NCBI GenBank assembly: GCA_020860515.1
Contig: JAJBUG010000058.1
Location: 1-46,470 of the forward strand
Direction of reading: 5' to 3'
DNA length: 46,470 bases
DNA from: Bacteroidales bacterium
Lineage (GTDB): Bacteria; Bacteroidota; Bacteroidia; Bacteroidales; Muribaculaceae
Of this stretch, positions 22,393-30,806 are shown piece after piece. The notes under the pieces are model-generated. The model was given only the letters and a program-made list of their open reading frames with translations. It was not told where the DNA came from and searched no databases. Position 1 is the first letter of the stretch; each line of letters begins with the position of its first letter. The position numbers were made by a program, and so were the translations under genes.

Positions 22393-25300
22393 TTACACAC
22401 TTGCAGCTCCGCTGCCAGTCTCCGAGTTCTCCGGGTTCTCCGAGTTCTCCGAGCTCTCTGAGTTCTCTGAGTTGTCTGAGCCATCTGAGCCTGCAGCTTT
22501 GGCTGCCGTGGCGGCTTGCAGCTTGGCTTGGCGATCGGGATTGAAGATGTTCATCAGGTGCTTCTCCTGGAAGCGCTGCAGCAATTCCCAGAAGTTTGGC
22601 ACGAAGAGGGTGCCCACAACCGCATTGATAAACATACCGAATACCACTGCCGTACCCAGCGAGATTCGCGATTGTGCGCCGGCGCCTGTGGCAAAGAGCA
22701 TAGGCATGATGCCGAACACGAAAGCCAACGCTGTCATCATAATCGGGCGGAAGCGCACTTGGCCGGCATCAGCGGCTGCCTGCTGTATCGAGATGCCCGT
22801 GCGGCGGTATTCGATGGCATACTCCACAATCAGAATCGCATTCTTCGCCGAGAGGCCCAAGAGCAGAATCAAGCCAATCTGCGTGTAGATATCTATGCTC
22901 TGCCCCATTATCAAGCAGCCTATCACGGTGCCCAAGATTGCCGTTGGCATCGAAATTACCACTGCGATTGGGTCGGTAAGGCTCTCATACTGGGCAGCAA
23001 GCACCAGAATAGTGATCACGATAGCTAAGATGAACACAAATGAAATAGTAGTTCCTCCTTGGGTCTCTTGATAAGCCTCGCCAGTCCATGCGTAGGAATA
23101 ATTGTTGCCCAATTCTTGGCTTACAATTTCCTCCATTGCTTGGATGGCCTCAGAGGAAGATACTCCATGAGGGATAGTGGCCGTCATGGATCCAGATGTG
23201 TACATATTGTAGCGGCTGATCGACTGGTCGCCAAGGATAGGTTCGATAGTGGTGAACGACGAGAAGGGCACCATATCACCATTCCCATTGCGTACGCTCA
23301 GCTTAAGCACATCTTGAATGTTGCCGCGAGCAAATGCCTCGGCTTTCAAGTTGACTTGATATACGCGGCCAAACTCAGTGAAATCGTTGACGTAGGCACC
23401 ACCCATGTATTCCGACAAGGCCCCGAATACGCCGCTCAATGTCAGCTGTTCCATTTTGATTTTGTCGCGGTTGAAGTTGAGGCGATACTGGGGCACACCA
23501 CCTTGATAAAGGGAGGTCACCTGGCCTAAGCGGCTATCCTTGGCTGCCGCATCCTGGATTTTTTGGATTGCTGCAGCCATTGCCTCTGAGCCGTAGTTGT
23601 TGATATCAAGCAGCTCCAGCGAAAGGCCCGATGTCAAGCCCAAACCTGGCACAGCGGGAGGATTGAGTCCGAAGCAAATCGCCTCCTGCACACCTGCTGC
23701 AAATTCTTCAAATTCTTCAATCGAGGCATTCACGCTTTCATCCTTAGCCTTGCGGTCCTTCCATGGTTCCATGGTCACAACCAGTGAACCAAGGTTGCTG
23801 CCATTGCCTCCGCCCATGAAGCTCATGCCCGTCATGGCAATCGTGTGGGCCACGCCTGGCTGATGCATTACATGCTCGTTGAGGCGGCTCATCACTGCAT
23901 CAGTGCGCTCAAGGCTTGCGCCGGTGGGAAGCTGAACTGACCCCATCCAATAGCCCATATCCTCTTCGGGAATGTAGCTGCTTGGCATCTTCAGGAAGCC
24001 ATAGAAAGCCACACCTGTAATCAGGAAATATGCTATGATTGCCACTACTGGTCGCTTCAGGAAGGTCTTGACAATCTTCATATACACATTCAGCGTGGCG
24101 CCATATCCCTTATTGAACCAGCGGTAAATAAAGAATTCCTTGCGGTTGGGATTCTTCGGCTTTAAGAACAGGGCGCAAAGAGCTGGCGTAAGCGTAAGTG
24201 CGTTGATGCCTGAGAATGCGGTGGATACGGCGATGGTAAGAGCAAACTGTTTGTAAAGCTCGCCGGTGATTCCGCTTACGAATGCCGTAGGCACGAACAC
24301 AGAAATCAGCACCAATACTTCGCCTACGATAGCGCCTTGCAACTCTACCATCGCTTTTTCGGATGCCTGCCTTGGCGTAAGCTTGCCTTCGCTTAGCAGG
24401 CGCGCGACATCCTCGACCACCACAATCGCATCATCCACCACAATTGCGATGGCCAGCACAAGGCCGAAAAGCGTAAGAGTATTAAGGGTGAATCCCATTA
24501 TCTTCATAGCCGCGAACGTGGCAATCAACGATACAGGGATGGTTATCATGGGGATTATCGTAGCTCGCCAATTCTGCAGGAAAATCAGGATAATCACCAT
24601 CACAATCAGGGTGGTTTCTACAAAGGTCACGAGTACCTCGTCGATTGATGCGGTCACAAAGTCGGATGAGTCTTGGATTACCTTGTAGTGCACGCCTTCG
24701 GGGAAGTAGGGCTGAAGTTCGTCGAGCTTGGCGCGGACTTTTTTCGACACATCCAAAGTGTTGGCCTTAGGCAGCTGGCTTACTCCGATGAGTGCCGCTT
24801 GTTTGCCATCCACGCGCGCCACATTGGTGTATTCAGTGCTTCCGAGTTCCACTCGGGCCACATCCTTCAGGCGCAGCATTGAGCCGTCGGAGTTGGTGCG
24901 CAAGATAATGTTGCCAAACTCTTCGGCAGTGATCAATCTGCCCTGGGTAGTAAGGGTAAACTCAAATGCCTCGTAGGTGTTTTGCGGTGGATTGCCCACC
25001 TGTCCAGCTGACACCTGCATGTTCTGGCTCTCAATAGCAGCCACCACATCGCTGGGACTCAGCTCGCGCACTCGCATCTTGTCGGGGTCGAGCCAAACGC
25101 GCATGCTATAATCGCCCGAGCCAAAAGCTTCAGCTTGGCCTACGCCATCCACTCGGCTAATAGCATCCGTAAGATTGAGCTGGGCATAGTTGGTGAGGTA
25201 AAGAGCGTCGTAATTGTAACTTGAATCTGCCTCAAGGGCGATGAACAAGCACATGTTGCTTGAGCGTGACATTACATCTACGCCTTGCTCTTGCACTGAG

Positions 25301-25662
25301 CTGGGGAGTGTGGGCTCGGCCAGGGCCACGCGGTTTTGTACCTTCACGGCTGCCATGTCTTGGTCCACATTGTTCTCAAATGTGATTGTGAGCTGATAGC
25401 TGCCATCGCTGCCAGATGTAGAGCTCATGTACATCATGCCTTCCACGCCATTTACCTGCTGCTCGATTGGCACGCCTACGGTAGTGGCCACCGTCTGCGC
25501 ATCAGCGCCGGGATAGCTTGCCGATACCATTACAGTTGGAGGCGAAATATTGGGATATTGCGCCACTGGCAGGGTCTCCACGGTGAGGAGGCCAGCCAAT
25601 ATCATCAGCAATGCTATGACAATGGAGAATATGGGCCTATCTATGAAAAATTTTGAAAACAT
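22393..25662 (-). CDS. RND efflux pump inner-membrane subunit (AcrB/MexB type, HAE1)
   Basis: The 1089-residue protein matches HAE1-type RND transporters: a first transmembrane helix (FSIVIALLMILAGLL), a large porter domain, TM helices 2-6 containing the proton-relay VDDAIVVVEDV (about 415-425), a second porter domain and TM helices 7-12. It exports hydrophobic drugs or metabolites using the proton gradient. The C-terminal 60 residues are an unusual acidic tail whose Ser-Glu-Asn repeats come from the GAGTTCTCY 9-mer array at 22424-22486. It follows the adaptor gene by three bases and is the last gene of the pump operon. Confidence 0.95.
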   Translation of the reverse strand: MFSKFFIDRPIFSIVIALLMILAGLLTVETLPVAQYPNISPPTVMVSASYPGADAQTVATTVGVPIEQQVNGVEGMMYMSSTSGSDGSYQLTITFENNVDQDMAAVKVQNRVALAEPTLPSSVQEQGVDVMSRSSNMCLFIALEADSSYNYDALYLTNYAQLNLTDAISRVDGVGQAEAFGSGDYSMRVWLDPDKMRVRELSPSDVVAAIESQNMQVSAGQVGNPPQNTYEAFEFTLTTQGRLITAEEFGNIILRTNSDGSMLRLKDVARVELGSTEYTNVARVDGKQAALIGVSQLPKANTLDVSKKVRAKLDELQPYFPEGVHYKVIQDSSDFVTASIDEVLVTFVETTLIVMVIILIFLQNWRATIIPMITIPVSLIATFAAMKIMGFTLNTLTLFGLVLAIAIVVDDAIVVVEDVARLLSEGKLTPRQASEKAMVELQGAIVGEVLVLISVFVPTAFVSGITGELYKQFALTIAVSTAFSGINALTLTPALCALFLKPKNPNRKEFFIYRWFNKGYGATLNVYMKIVKTFLKRPVVAIIAYFLITGVAFYGFLKMPSSYIPEEDMGYWMGSVQLPTGASLERTDAVMSRLNEHVMHQPGVAHTIAMTGMSFMGGGNGSNLGSLVVTMEPWKDRKAKDESVNASIEEFEEFAAGVQEAICFGLNPPAVPGLGLTSGLSLELLDINNYGSEAMAAAIQKIQDAAAKDSRLGQVTSLYQGGVPQYRLNFNRDKIKMEQLTLSGVFGALSEYMGGAYVNDFTEFGRVYQVNLKAEAFARGNIQDVLKLSVRNGNGDMVPFSSFTTIEPILGDQSISRYNMYTSGSMTATIPHGVSSSEAIQAMEEIVSQELGNNYSYAWTGEAYQETQGGTTISFVFILAIVITILVLAAQYESLTDPIAVVISMPTAILGTVIGCLIMGQSIDIYTQIGLILLLGLSAKNAILIVEYAIEYRRTGISIQQAAADAGQVRFRPIMMTALAFVFGIMPMLFATGAGAQSRISLGTAVVFGMFINAVVGTLFVPNFWELLQRFQEKHLMNIFNPDRQAKLQAATAAKAAGSDGSDNSENSESSENSENPENSETGSGAASV
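22424..22486 (-). repeat. GAGTTCTCY 9-mer array inside the acrB-type gene
   Basis: Seven 9-bp units (plus strand GAGTTCTCC/T and variants) lie in frame at the 3' end of the pump gene and encode S-E-N/S-E-S/P-E-N tripeptides. The same unit forms the intergenic array at 44917-44988. Confidence 0.9.
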
Positions 25663-25665
25663 AGC

Positions 25666-26781
25666 CTACTTTGTTAATACAGGTTTAACAGTCATGCCGG
25701 GGCGTACCTTCAGTAGCGCCTTGGTCACATATTTTTCTCCGCCTTTGAGGCCCTTGGTTACGATGCGCATCGAATCATTGGCCATGTCGCCAACTTCGAT
25801 GGGGGTATACACCACCTTGTTGCTGTCGTTGACCACATACAGATATTTGTTGGTCTGGCTCGTGGAGATCGAAGCGTCTTTCACCAGCACTGCGTGCGGA
25901 TCCACCTTGTAAGGCAGGTTCACGCTGCAATACATGCCATTGCGCAGTTCCTTGTATGGGCTCTGCAATCCGATGCGCAGCATCAACGTACCGGTGCTGC
26001 TGTCGATGCTTGGCGCTGTGTAGGATAGCGGACCCTCGTACTTGTGAGGCAGTTCCTCAGTAAAATCCACTGGCACATGGTCAAAATCAATCAGATGACG
26101 GTCCGGATTTAGGAAAGACTTTTCGTAGGCGGCATCCTCGATATAGAAATTGGCCCAGAAGGTAGAATTGTCGTAGATTGTGGCAAGTGCTATGGGTGAG
26201 GCCGCGCCTGCCACATAGGCGCCCGGAGCTAAGTATCCGCGAGTCATATCGCCATCGAATGGAGCAGTGACCGTGCAGTATCCCAGGTTGGTGCGAGCGT
26301 TTTGCAGAGCAGCTTTGGCATTTTTGATGTCGGCCTCGGCCTGTTCCATACTGCTCTTGGCCTCGATTACCTGCATTTGGCTTACTGCATCGCTCTCAAG
26401 GGCTTTTTTCAAAGCTTCGTAGTTTCGCTGGGCATACTCATAAGCACTCTCTGAGTTAGCTAATGCTGCCTCAGCCTGCTGCACCGCATCCCTGTATTCA
26501 GTATCTTCGATTGTAAAAAGCACCTGGCCTTTTCTTACATGGTCGCCGTCTTCAAATCGCTGCGAAGTAAGAGTGCCGCTAACACGCCCCACCACATCCA
26601 CCGAATTGCGCGCTGTGATGGTGCCAGGGTAGGTCTTGCTGATGAGCACTGAGTCAACCGTAGCCTCAGCCACATCCACCGTCATGGTCTCTGTCTCGCC
26701 AGTGGTTTTTTTCTTTTTGTCACAGGAGGCGAGTGTCAATAGCAGCGCGCCTGCGCCTAAGAGTAGAATTTTAGCTTTCAT
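25666..26781 (-). CDS. RND efflux periplasmic adaptor lipoprotein (AcrA/MexA type)
   Basis: The 371-residue protein starts with a lipoprotein signal (LASC, Cys at about residue 20) and has the adaptor layout: a beta-barrel and lipoyl half (VVGRVSGTLTSQRFEDGDHVRKGQVLF at about 45-70), an alpha-helical hairpin with heptad-like Ala/Glu segments (about 80-145), the second lipoyl half (VTAPFDGDMTRGYLAPGAYV at about 165-185) and membrane-proximal domain. It bridges the inner-membrane pump to the outer-membrane channel. It is preceded by the channel gene and followed by the pump gene in one transcript. Confidence 0.93.
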   Translation of the reverse strand: MKAKILLLGAGALLLTLASCDKKKKTTGETETMTVDVAEATVDSVLISKTYPGTITARNSVDVVGRVSGTLTSQRFEDGDHVRKGQVLFTIEDTEYRDAVQQAEAALANSESAYEYAQRNYEALKKALESDAVSQMQVIEAKSSMEQAEADIKNAKAALQNARTNLGYCTVTAPFDGDMTRGYLAPGAYVAGAASPIALATIYDNSTFWANFYIEDAAYEKSFLNPDRHLIDFDHVPVDFTEELPHKYEGPLSYTAPSIDSSTGTLMLRIGLQSPYKELRNGMYCSVNLPYKVDPHAVLVKDASISTSQTNKYLYVVNDSNKVVYTPIEVGDMANDSMRIVTKGLKGGEKYVTKALLKVRPGMTVKPVLTK

Positions 26782-26825
26782 ATTTATTATCTATTTATTT
26801 CAAAATCTATAATTTTCCCTTCTCT

Positions 26826-26895
26826 TCACTTGCAATTTGTAATTTGTAATTTGTCACTTGCAATTTGTCACTTGCAATTTGTCGCTTGTCACTTA
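26826..26895 (-). repeat. heptad array after the efflux channel stop codon
   Basis: Ten 7-bp units on the plus strand alternate between CAATTTG/TAATTTG and TCACTTG/TCGCTTG. The array ends one base before the stop codon of the channel gene (26897-26899). It lacks the TTAAGAAATA end motif of the other family. Confidence 0.9.
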
Positions 26896-26896
26896 T

Positions 26897-28303
26897 CTAT
26901 TGCCAGCCGCCTCCGAGGGCTTGGTAGAGGGTGATAAGGTCAGCGATGGCGTTGCCCTTGGCCACTACCAACTGATTAGCGTAAGTGAGAAGGCTTATTT
27001 GCGAGTCGTTTACGTTGATAAAGTCACTCAAGCCGCTCTTATACAGGTTGAGCGAGAGCTCGAGTGATTCTTTGGCGTTGTCCACCACTTTTTGGAGTTC
27101 GTCAATGTATTCCAGGTCAAAGAAATAATCACTCATGGCAGTCTCTACCTCGCTCACCGCATTTACGAGTGTGAGATTGTAGTTGTCAATTCCAATTTGC
27201 ATCTGCTCCTTGGCCGATGCCACAGCTGCCGAGCGTGCAAAACCATCGAATATAGTCCAACTCAGGGTTGGAGCTATGGTATAGCCGAGACTGTGGTTTT
27301 TGAACAGATTGTCAATGTCGTGGGCAGCAGTGCTGATTGAGCCAGAAATCGATAGAGTAGGGAGGAAATCCTTCTTGGCAATGCCCAGCGCGGCAGCATA
27401 TCCAGCCAATGTGTACTCAGCCTCTACAACATCGGGCCTGCGGCGAAGCAGCTCCATCGGCACTCCCACGCTCATAATCTGCTTATATTCTGGCAGTGGG
27501 GTAGGATTTTCATCGAGCAGCCCCACCACATCCTCGGGAAACATCCCAAGCAGAATGGCCAGCGAGTTGAGAATTGATCTCTTCGATGAATTGAGACTCG
27601 ACATTGATGCCAACGTAGAGTAATAAGTGGTGCTGGCCTGGGTCACATCCAATTTCGACGATATGCCTGCTTCGAAGCGAGCCTTGGTCTTGTTGAGCAC
27701 GTCGAGCTGGCTCTCGATGTTGTACGAGAATACCAGCATTTCATTCTGTATGGTGCGGAATTGGAAATAGGCAGTTGCAATTTTTGCCGCCATTGACACC
27801 ATTGTGGCATCATATTCGGCTTTCGTAGCATTGTAGCCAGCCTTTGCCTGCTTGGCCTTGGCTGTGATTTTGCCAAATACATCAATTTCCCAGTTCATAT
27901 CAACCCCTAAGTCGAAATAGGATAGGGTGGTAGGTGCAATGTCTTCCTTAGTGGTCATGCCGGAGGATCGGCTGCGTGTCCATCCTCCGCTAAAGCTTAA
28001 TTGTGGATAATAGCCGGCGCGAGCTTGCCGCAGGGTCTGCTTGGCCATGGCAATGCGTCGCTGTGCCATCAGCACATCGTAATTGCGGTCAATGCCTATG
28101 GTGATAAGGCGGTTGAGAGTTGAGTCGCCAAAAGTTGTCCACCAATGGTCGTCGGTAGGGAGAGTCTGCGACATTCCCAAGTCAGCGGCGTACATCCATG
28201 CTTGCGGCATGTCATCGGCTTTTAGTTGCTCCTGGGCAGAGAGCTGTGGGTATATGCCCGCAAATATGCAGGCTATAGCAAGAGATAAATGGTTGAAACG
28301 CAT
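26897..28303 (-). CDS. TolC/NodT-type outer-membrane efflux channel
   Basis: The 468-residue protein has a signal peptide (cleaved near QLSAQ, residue 24) and two outer-membrane-efflux repeats with long helical segments (AQRRIAMAKQTLRQARAGYYPQLSFSGGW at about 70 and the second repeat around 290-330), as in OprM/NodT channels. It lets substrates of the RND pump leave through the outer membrane. The frame continues to 28342, but the residues before MRFNHLS are not signal-peptide-like, so the start is at 28303. It is the first gene of the pump operon. Confidence 0.9.
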   Translation of the reverse strand: MRFNHLSLAIACIFAGIYPQLSAQEQLKADDMPQAWMYAADLGMSQTLPTDDHWWTTFGDSTLNRLITIGIDRNYDVLMAQRRIAMAKQTLRQARAGYYPQLSFSGGWTRSRSSGMTTKEDIAPTTLSYFDLGVDMNWEIDVFGKITAKAKQAKAGYNATKAEYDATMVSMAAKIATAYFQFRTIQNEMLVFSYNIESQLDVLNKTKARFEAGISSKLDVTQASTTYYSTLASMSSLNSSKRSILNSLAILLGMFPEDVVGLLDENPTPLPEYKQIMSVGVPMELLRRRPDVVEAEYTLAGYAAALGIAKKDFLPTLSISGSISTAAHDIDNLFKNHSLGYTIAPTLSWTIFDGFARSAAVASAKEQMQIGIDNYNLTLVNAVSEVETAMSDYFFDLEYIDELQKVVDNAKESLELSLNLYKSGLSDFINVNDSQISLLTYANQLVVAKGNAIADLITLYQALGGGWQ

Positions 28304-28313
28304 ATTAACATAA

Positions 28314-28351
28314 ATTGGTATTGTGTTATACTTGAATAACACAATACCAAT
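28314..28351. promoter_or_regulatory. 16-bp perfect inverted repeat upstream of the efflux operon
   Basis: ATTGGTATTGTGTTAT (28314-28329) is repeated inverted at 28336-28351 with a 6-base spacer, 11 bases upstream of the first start codon of the efflux operon. It could be a regulator-binding operator or, since it also follows the nitroreductase gene, a weak terminator (no T-run follows on the minus strand). Confidence 0.6.
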
Positions 28352-28409
28352 CTATTAGTTTTTTGCGGAATTGCTAAATTTTTGTCCTTTTTTGGATATT
28401 ATTTATCGA

Positions 28410-29087
28410 TTAAATTATGTCGAGCACAGCCTTGCTGCCCAGTTCAAAATGCAGTCGCGCTATGCCAAGGTCAAGCTTTGTGTAGGGACCCCAGCCGCTT
28501 TTTATCCTTACTGAGCCATCTTCATTAAGTGAAAAATGGAATTTCTGTTGGTTCATGGCCGTGGGCGCAAGCAGAGCACATTCCACTCCTGCGCGAAACC
28601 AATCCACTTCCAAATCCTTGGCATCGGCCACTTGGTCGGGCCGCTTGATTTTGTGTGGCACGCCTTGTGTGGCGCCATATCCGATGGCAATCAGGCCGTA
28701 AATCTTGTCACCTTCGCGCAGCTCACAATCCACCTTGCCTTTTTTGAAGGTATGGCCTACCCAGCATGTGTTAAGGCCCAGGCTTTGGGCCAGCAGCACT
28801 ATCTGCTCGCCATAGTATCCGATTTCCGCATCACTGTCTTTTGGACCAGCCATTACGATATAATTGGCTACATTGCTGAATTTGCCATATTTGGCTAAAA
28901 ACGAACTTCCAAACGCTTGGGACTCGTTGATTGTAAGTTGCATATTCAGGTTGGCTTGGCCATTGAGCTCGCGGATGCGTGTATTGAGTGCGTGTGCCTT
29001 TTCCGGCTCTATTTCCCATGGCAGGAACGCCCTTACCGAGTGGCGCATTTTCACCATTTCCAGCAGTATCTCAGCATCTTTTATCAT
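28410..29087 (-). CDS. nitroreductase family protein
   Basis: The 225-residue protein has the nitroreductase pattern: RHSVRAF near the N-terminus (FMN-binding start), a central GYYGEQIVLLAQSLGLNTCWVGH segment (about 95-117), a GVPHKIKRP segment and a late LAPTAMNQQKFHF stretch (about 180-192). FMN-dependent reduction of nitro compounds or related NAD(P)H chemistry is expected; the natural substrate is unknown. The start at 29087 lies only five bases from a -7-like box at 29093-29100, so a leaderless transcript or an internal start (M11/M14) is possible. Confidence 0.8.
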   Translation of the reverse strand: MIKDAEILLEMVKMRHSVRAFLPWEIEPEKAHALNTRIRELNGQANLNMQLTINESQAFGSSFLAKYGKFSNVANYIVMAGPKDSDAEIGYYGEQIVLLAQSLGLNTCWVGHTFKKGKVDCELREGDKIYGLIAIGYGATQGVPHKIKRPDQVADAKDLEVDWFRAGVECALLAPTAMNQQKFHFSLNEDGSVRIKSGWGPYTKLDLGIARLHFELGSKAVLDII

Positions 29088-29092
29088 TTTTC

Positions 29093-29100
29093 CAAATCTA
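29093..29100 (-). promoter_or_regulatory. -7-like box before the nitroreductase gene
   Basis: TAGATTTG on the minus strand fits TAnnTTTG but lies only five bases from the annotated start codon and has no clear -33 box. Confidence 0.25.
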
Positions 29101-29167
29101 TAGGTTAATATGGGATATAACGTAAAAATAATAGAAAAATTATAATCACAAATTCTCAGATGTTTGC

Positions 29168-30505
29168 CTATACGGCTGGGAGGTCGTGGCCGTTGAGCTT
29201 GCGGTAAAGATTCAGCGCATACACATCGGTCATGGCTGAGATATGGTCAACCACGGCCAGCAAGCGGTCGTAGAGCTCAGGAGCATACACATCATATTGC
29301 TGAGGTACCTGCGATAGCAGTAAGCGGGAATAATAGAGGTCGGGGTGGGAGATGGCATGGGTGAACTTTTGCAGCAAGAAGGTAATGATGCTGCTGCCTG
29401 CCAAATCGATGTCAACCACATTCTGCGATGCGTAGATTTTCCTCCAGGATAGCTCGGTGCATCGGCGGTAGCCAGCCAATTCGCGCTCAGGGAGCCGAGT
29501 CAACAGAGAACCCTCGAAATTGCCATCCAGGATGTCCTGCTCATGCTTTATGAAGATTTCTGCGCAGCAATCCACCAATCTGCCAATTACGCACGAGCGC
29601 ATATAGCCTACGCGCTCATTGGGATCCTCAATTGAGGCCATCACGGTGTGGATATGTTGCTGACGCTCATCCTCGAAGAATGACAACAGAGCCCCAGTCA
29701 CTTCGTCGGTTGTAAGGATTCGCAGTTTGTGGGCATCCTCGATATCCATTACTTCATAGCAAATATCATCGGCTGCCTCCACGATATAAACCAAGGGATG
29801 GCGGGCGTAAACCACTGAGCCATCTGTTTGCTCAAATCGGCGCATTCCCAGGCGGTCAGCCACTTTGATAAAGCTCTCGCGCTCGCTATCGAAGAAGCCG
29901 AACTTGCCCTTGGTGCCAGCATGGCTTGAATCGTAAGGATATTTCACAATAGAGGCCAGCATAGAATAGGTCATGGCAAAGCCTCCCGGGCGCCGACCCT
30001 TGAACTGATGTGTAAGCAGTCGGAAGGCATTAGCATTGCCCTCGAAATTGGCAAAGTCAGCCCACTGCTGAGGTGTGAGCTGATCTTTAAGCACTTGGCC
30101 CTCGCCTTCGGTGAAGAAGGTCGAGATGGTCTTTTCACCAGAATGTCCGAATGGCGGATTGCCAAGGTCATGGGCCAGACAGGCGGCTGCCACAATGTCG
30201 CCAAGGTCTCCTAATTTGTCGCGCCAAGGTTCATTGGCATATTTTGATTGCAGGGAAATGCTCACGGTATCAGCCAAGCTTTTGCCTACGCACGCTACCT
30301 CAAGCGAGTGAGTGAGGCGGTTGTGGACGAAGATGCTCCCTGGAAGGGGCATCACTTGGGTTTTGTTTTGCAATCGGCGGAACGGTGAGGAGAATACCAA
30401 CCGGTCGTAGTCGCGGCGGAAATCGCTGCGCACGCGTCCCTTCTTGGGGTCATGATAGTCCTCAAGTCCGAATCGCAAATCATTTATGAGCAAATCCCAC
30501 TCCAT
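29168..30505 (-). CDS. dgt: dGTP triphosphohydrolase, HD domain
   Basis: The 445-residue protein has the dGTPase HD signature: RSDFRRDYDRLVFS (about 25-38), HNRLTHSLEVA (about 60-70, first His) and AACLAHDLGNPPFGHSG (about 109-125, His-Asp). It converts dGTP to deoxyguanosine and triphosphate, shaping dNTP pools and sometimes limiting phage. The start is the ATG at 30505; heptad array C begins four bases upstream of it. It is followed 80 bases later by the nitroreductase gene. Confidence 0.93.
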   Translation of the reverse strand: MEWDLLINDLRFGLEDYHDPKKGRVRSDFRRDYDRLVFSSPFRRLQNKTQVMPLPGSIFVHNRLTHSLEVACVGKSLADTVSISLQSKYANEPWRDKLGDLGDIVAAACLAHDLGNPPFGHSGEKTISTFFTEGEGQVLKDQLTPQQWADFANFEGNANAFRLLTHQFKGRRPGGFAMTYSMLASIVKYPYDSSHAGTKGKFGFFDSERESFIKVADRLGMRRFEQTDGSVVYARHPLVYIVEAADDICYEVMDIEDAHKLRILTTDEVTGALLSFFEDERQQHIHTVMASIEDPNERVGYMRSCVIGRLVDCCAEIFIKHEQDILDGNFEGSLLTRLPERELAGYRRCTELSWRKIYASQNVVDIDLAGSSIITFLLQKFTHAISHPDLYYSRLLLSQVPQQYDVYAPELYDRLLAVVDHISAMTDVYALNLYRKLNGHDLPAV

Positions 30506-30509
30506 AATA

Positions 30510-30554
30510 TTACGTCTTACGTTTTACGTTTTACGTTTTACGTTTTAAGAAATA
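30510..30554 (+). repeat. heptad tandem array C, upstream of dgt
   Basis: Five 7-bp units (TTACGTC then TTACGTT) are followed by TTAAGAAATA at 30545-30554. The array starts four bases upstream of the dgt ATG and faces array D' over a 53-base core. Confidence 0.9.
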
Positions 30555-30607
30555 GGTTTTCAGATGACTTTTAGGTAAATGTTAAAATAGTGTCGGTATA
30601 ATAAATA

Positions 30608-30729
30608 TATTTCTTAATACTTAATACTTAATACTTAACACTTAATACTTAATACTTAATACTTAACACTTAACACTTAATACTTAACACTTAATACTTA
30701 ATACTTAATACTTAATACTTAACACTTAA
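30608..30729 (-). repeat. heptad tandem array D', sixteen units
   Basis: On the minus strand: TTTGGTG edge, then sixteen TTAAGTA/TTAAGTG units, ending in TTAAGAAATA (30608-30617). Only the last base of the unit varies. Confidence 0.9.
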
Positions 30730-30744
30730 CACCAAATAAAAATG

Positions 30745-30775
30745 TATTTCTTAAAACGTAAAACGAAAAACTTAA
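30745..30775 (-). repeat. heptad tandem array E'
   Basis: On the minus strand: three units (TTAAGTT, TTTCGTT, TTACGTT) and TTAAGAAATA (30745-30754), lying between the yeiH terminator and array D'. Confidence 0.85.
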
Positions 30776-30780
30776 AACCC

Positions 30781-30806
30781 GTAGCATAGGCGTAGGCCTA
30801 TGCTAC
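30781..30806 (-). terminator. terminator overlapping the YeiH gene end
   Basis: An 11-bp perfect stem (GTAGCATAGGC, 30781-30791 with 30796-30806) includes the stop codon at 30798-30800. The minus strand continues into T-rich sequence of array E'. Confidence 0.6.
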
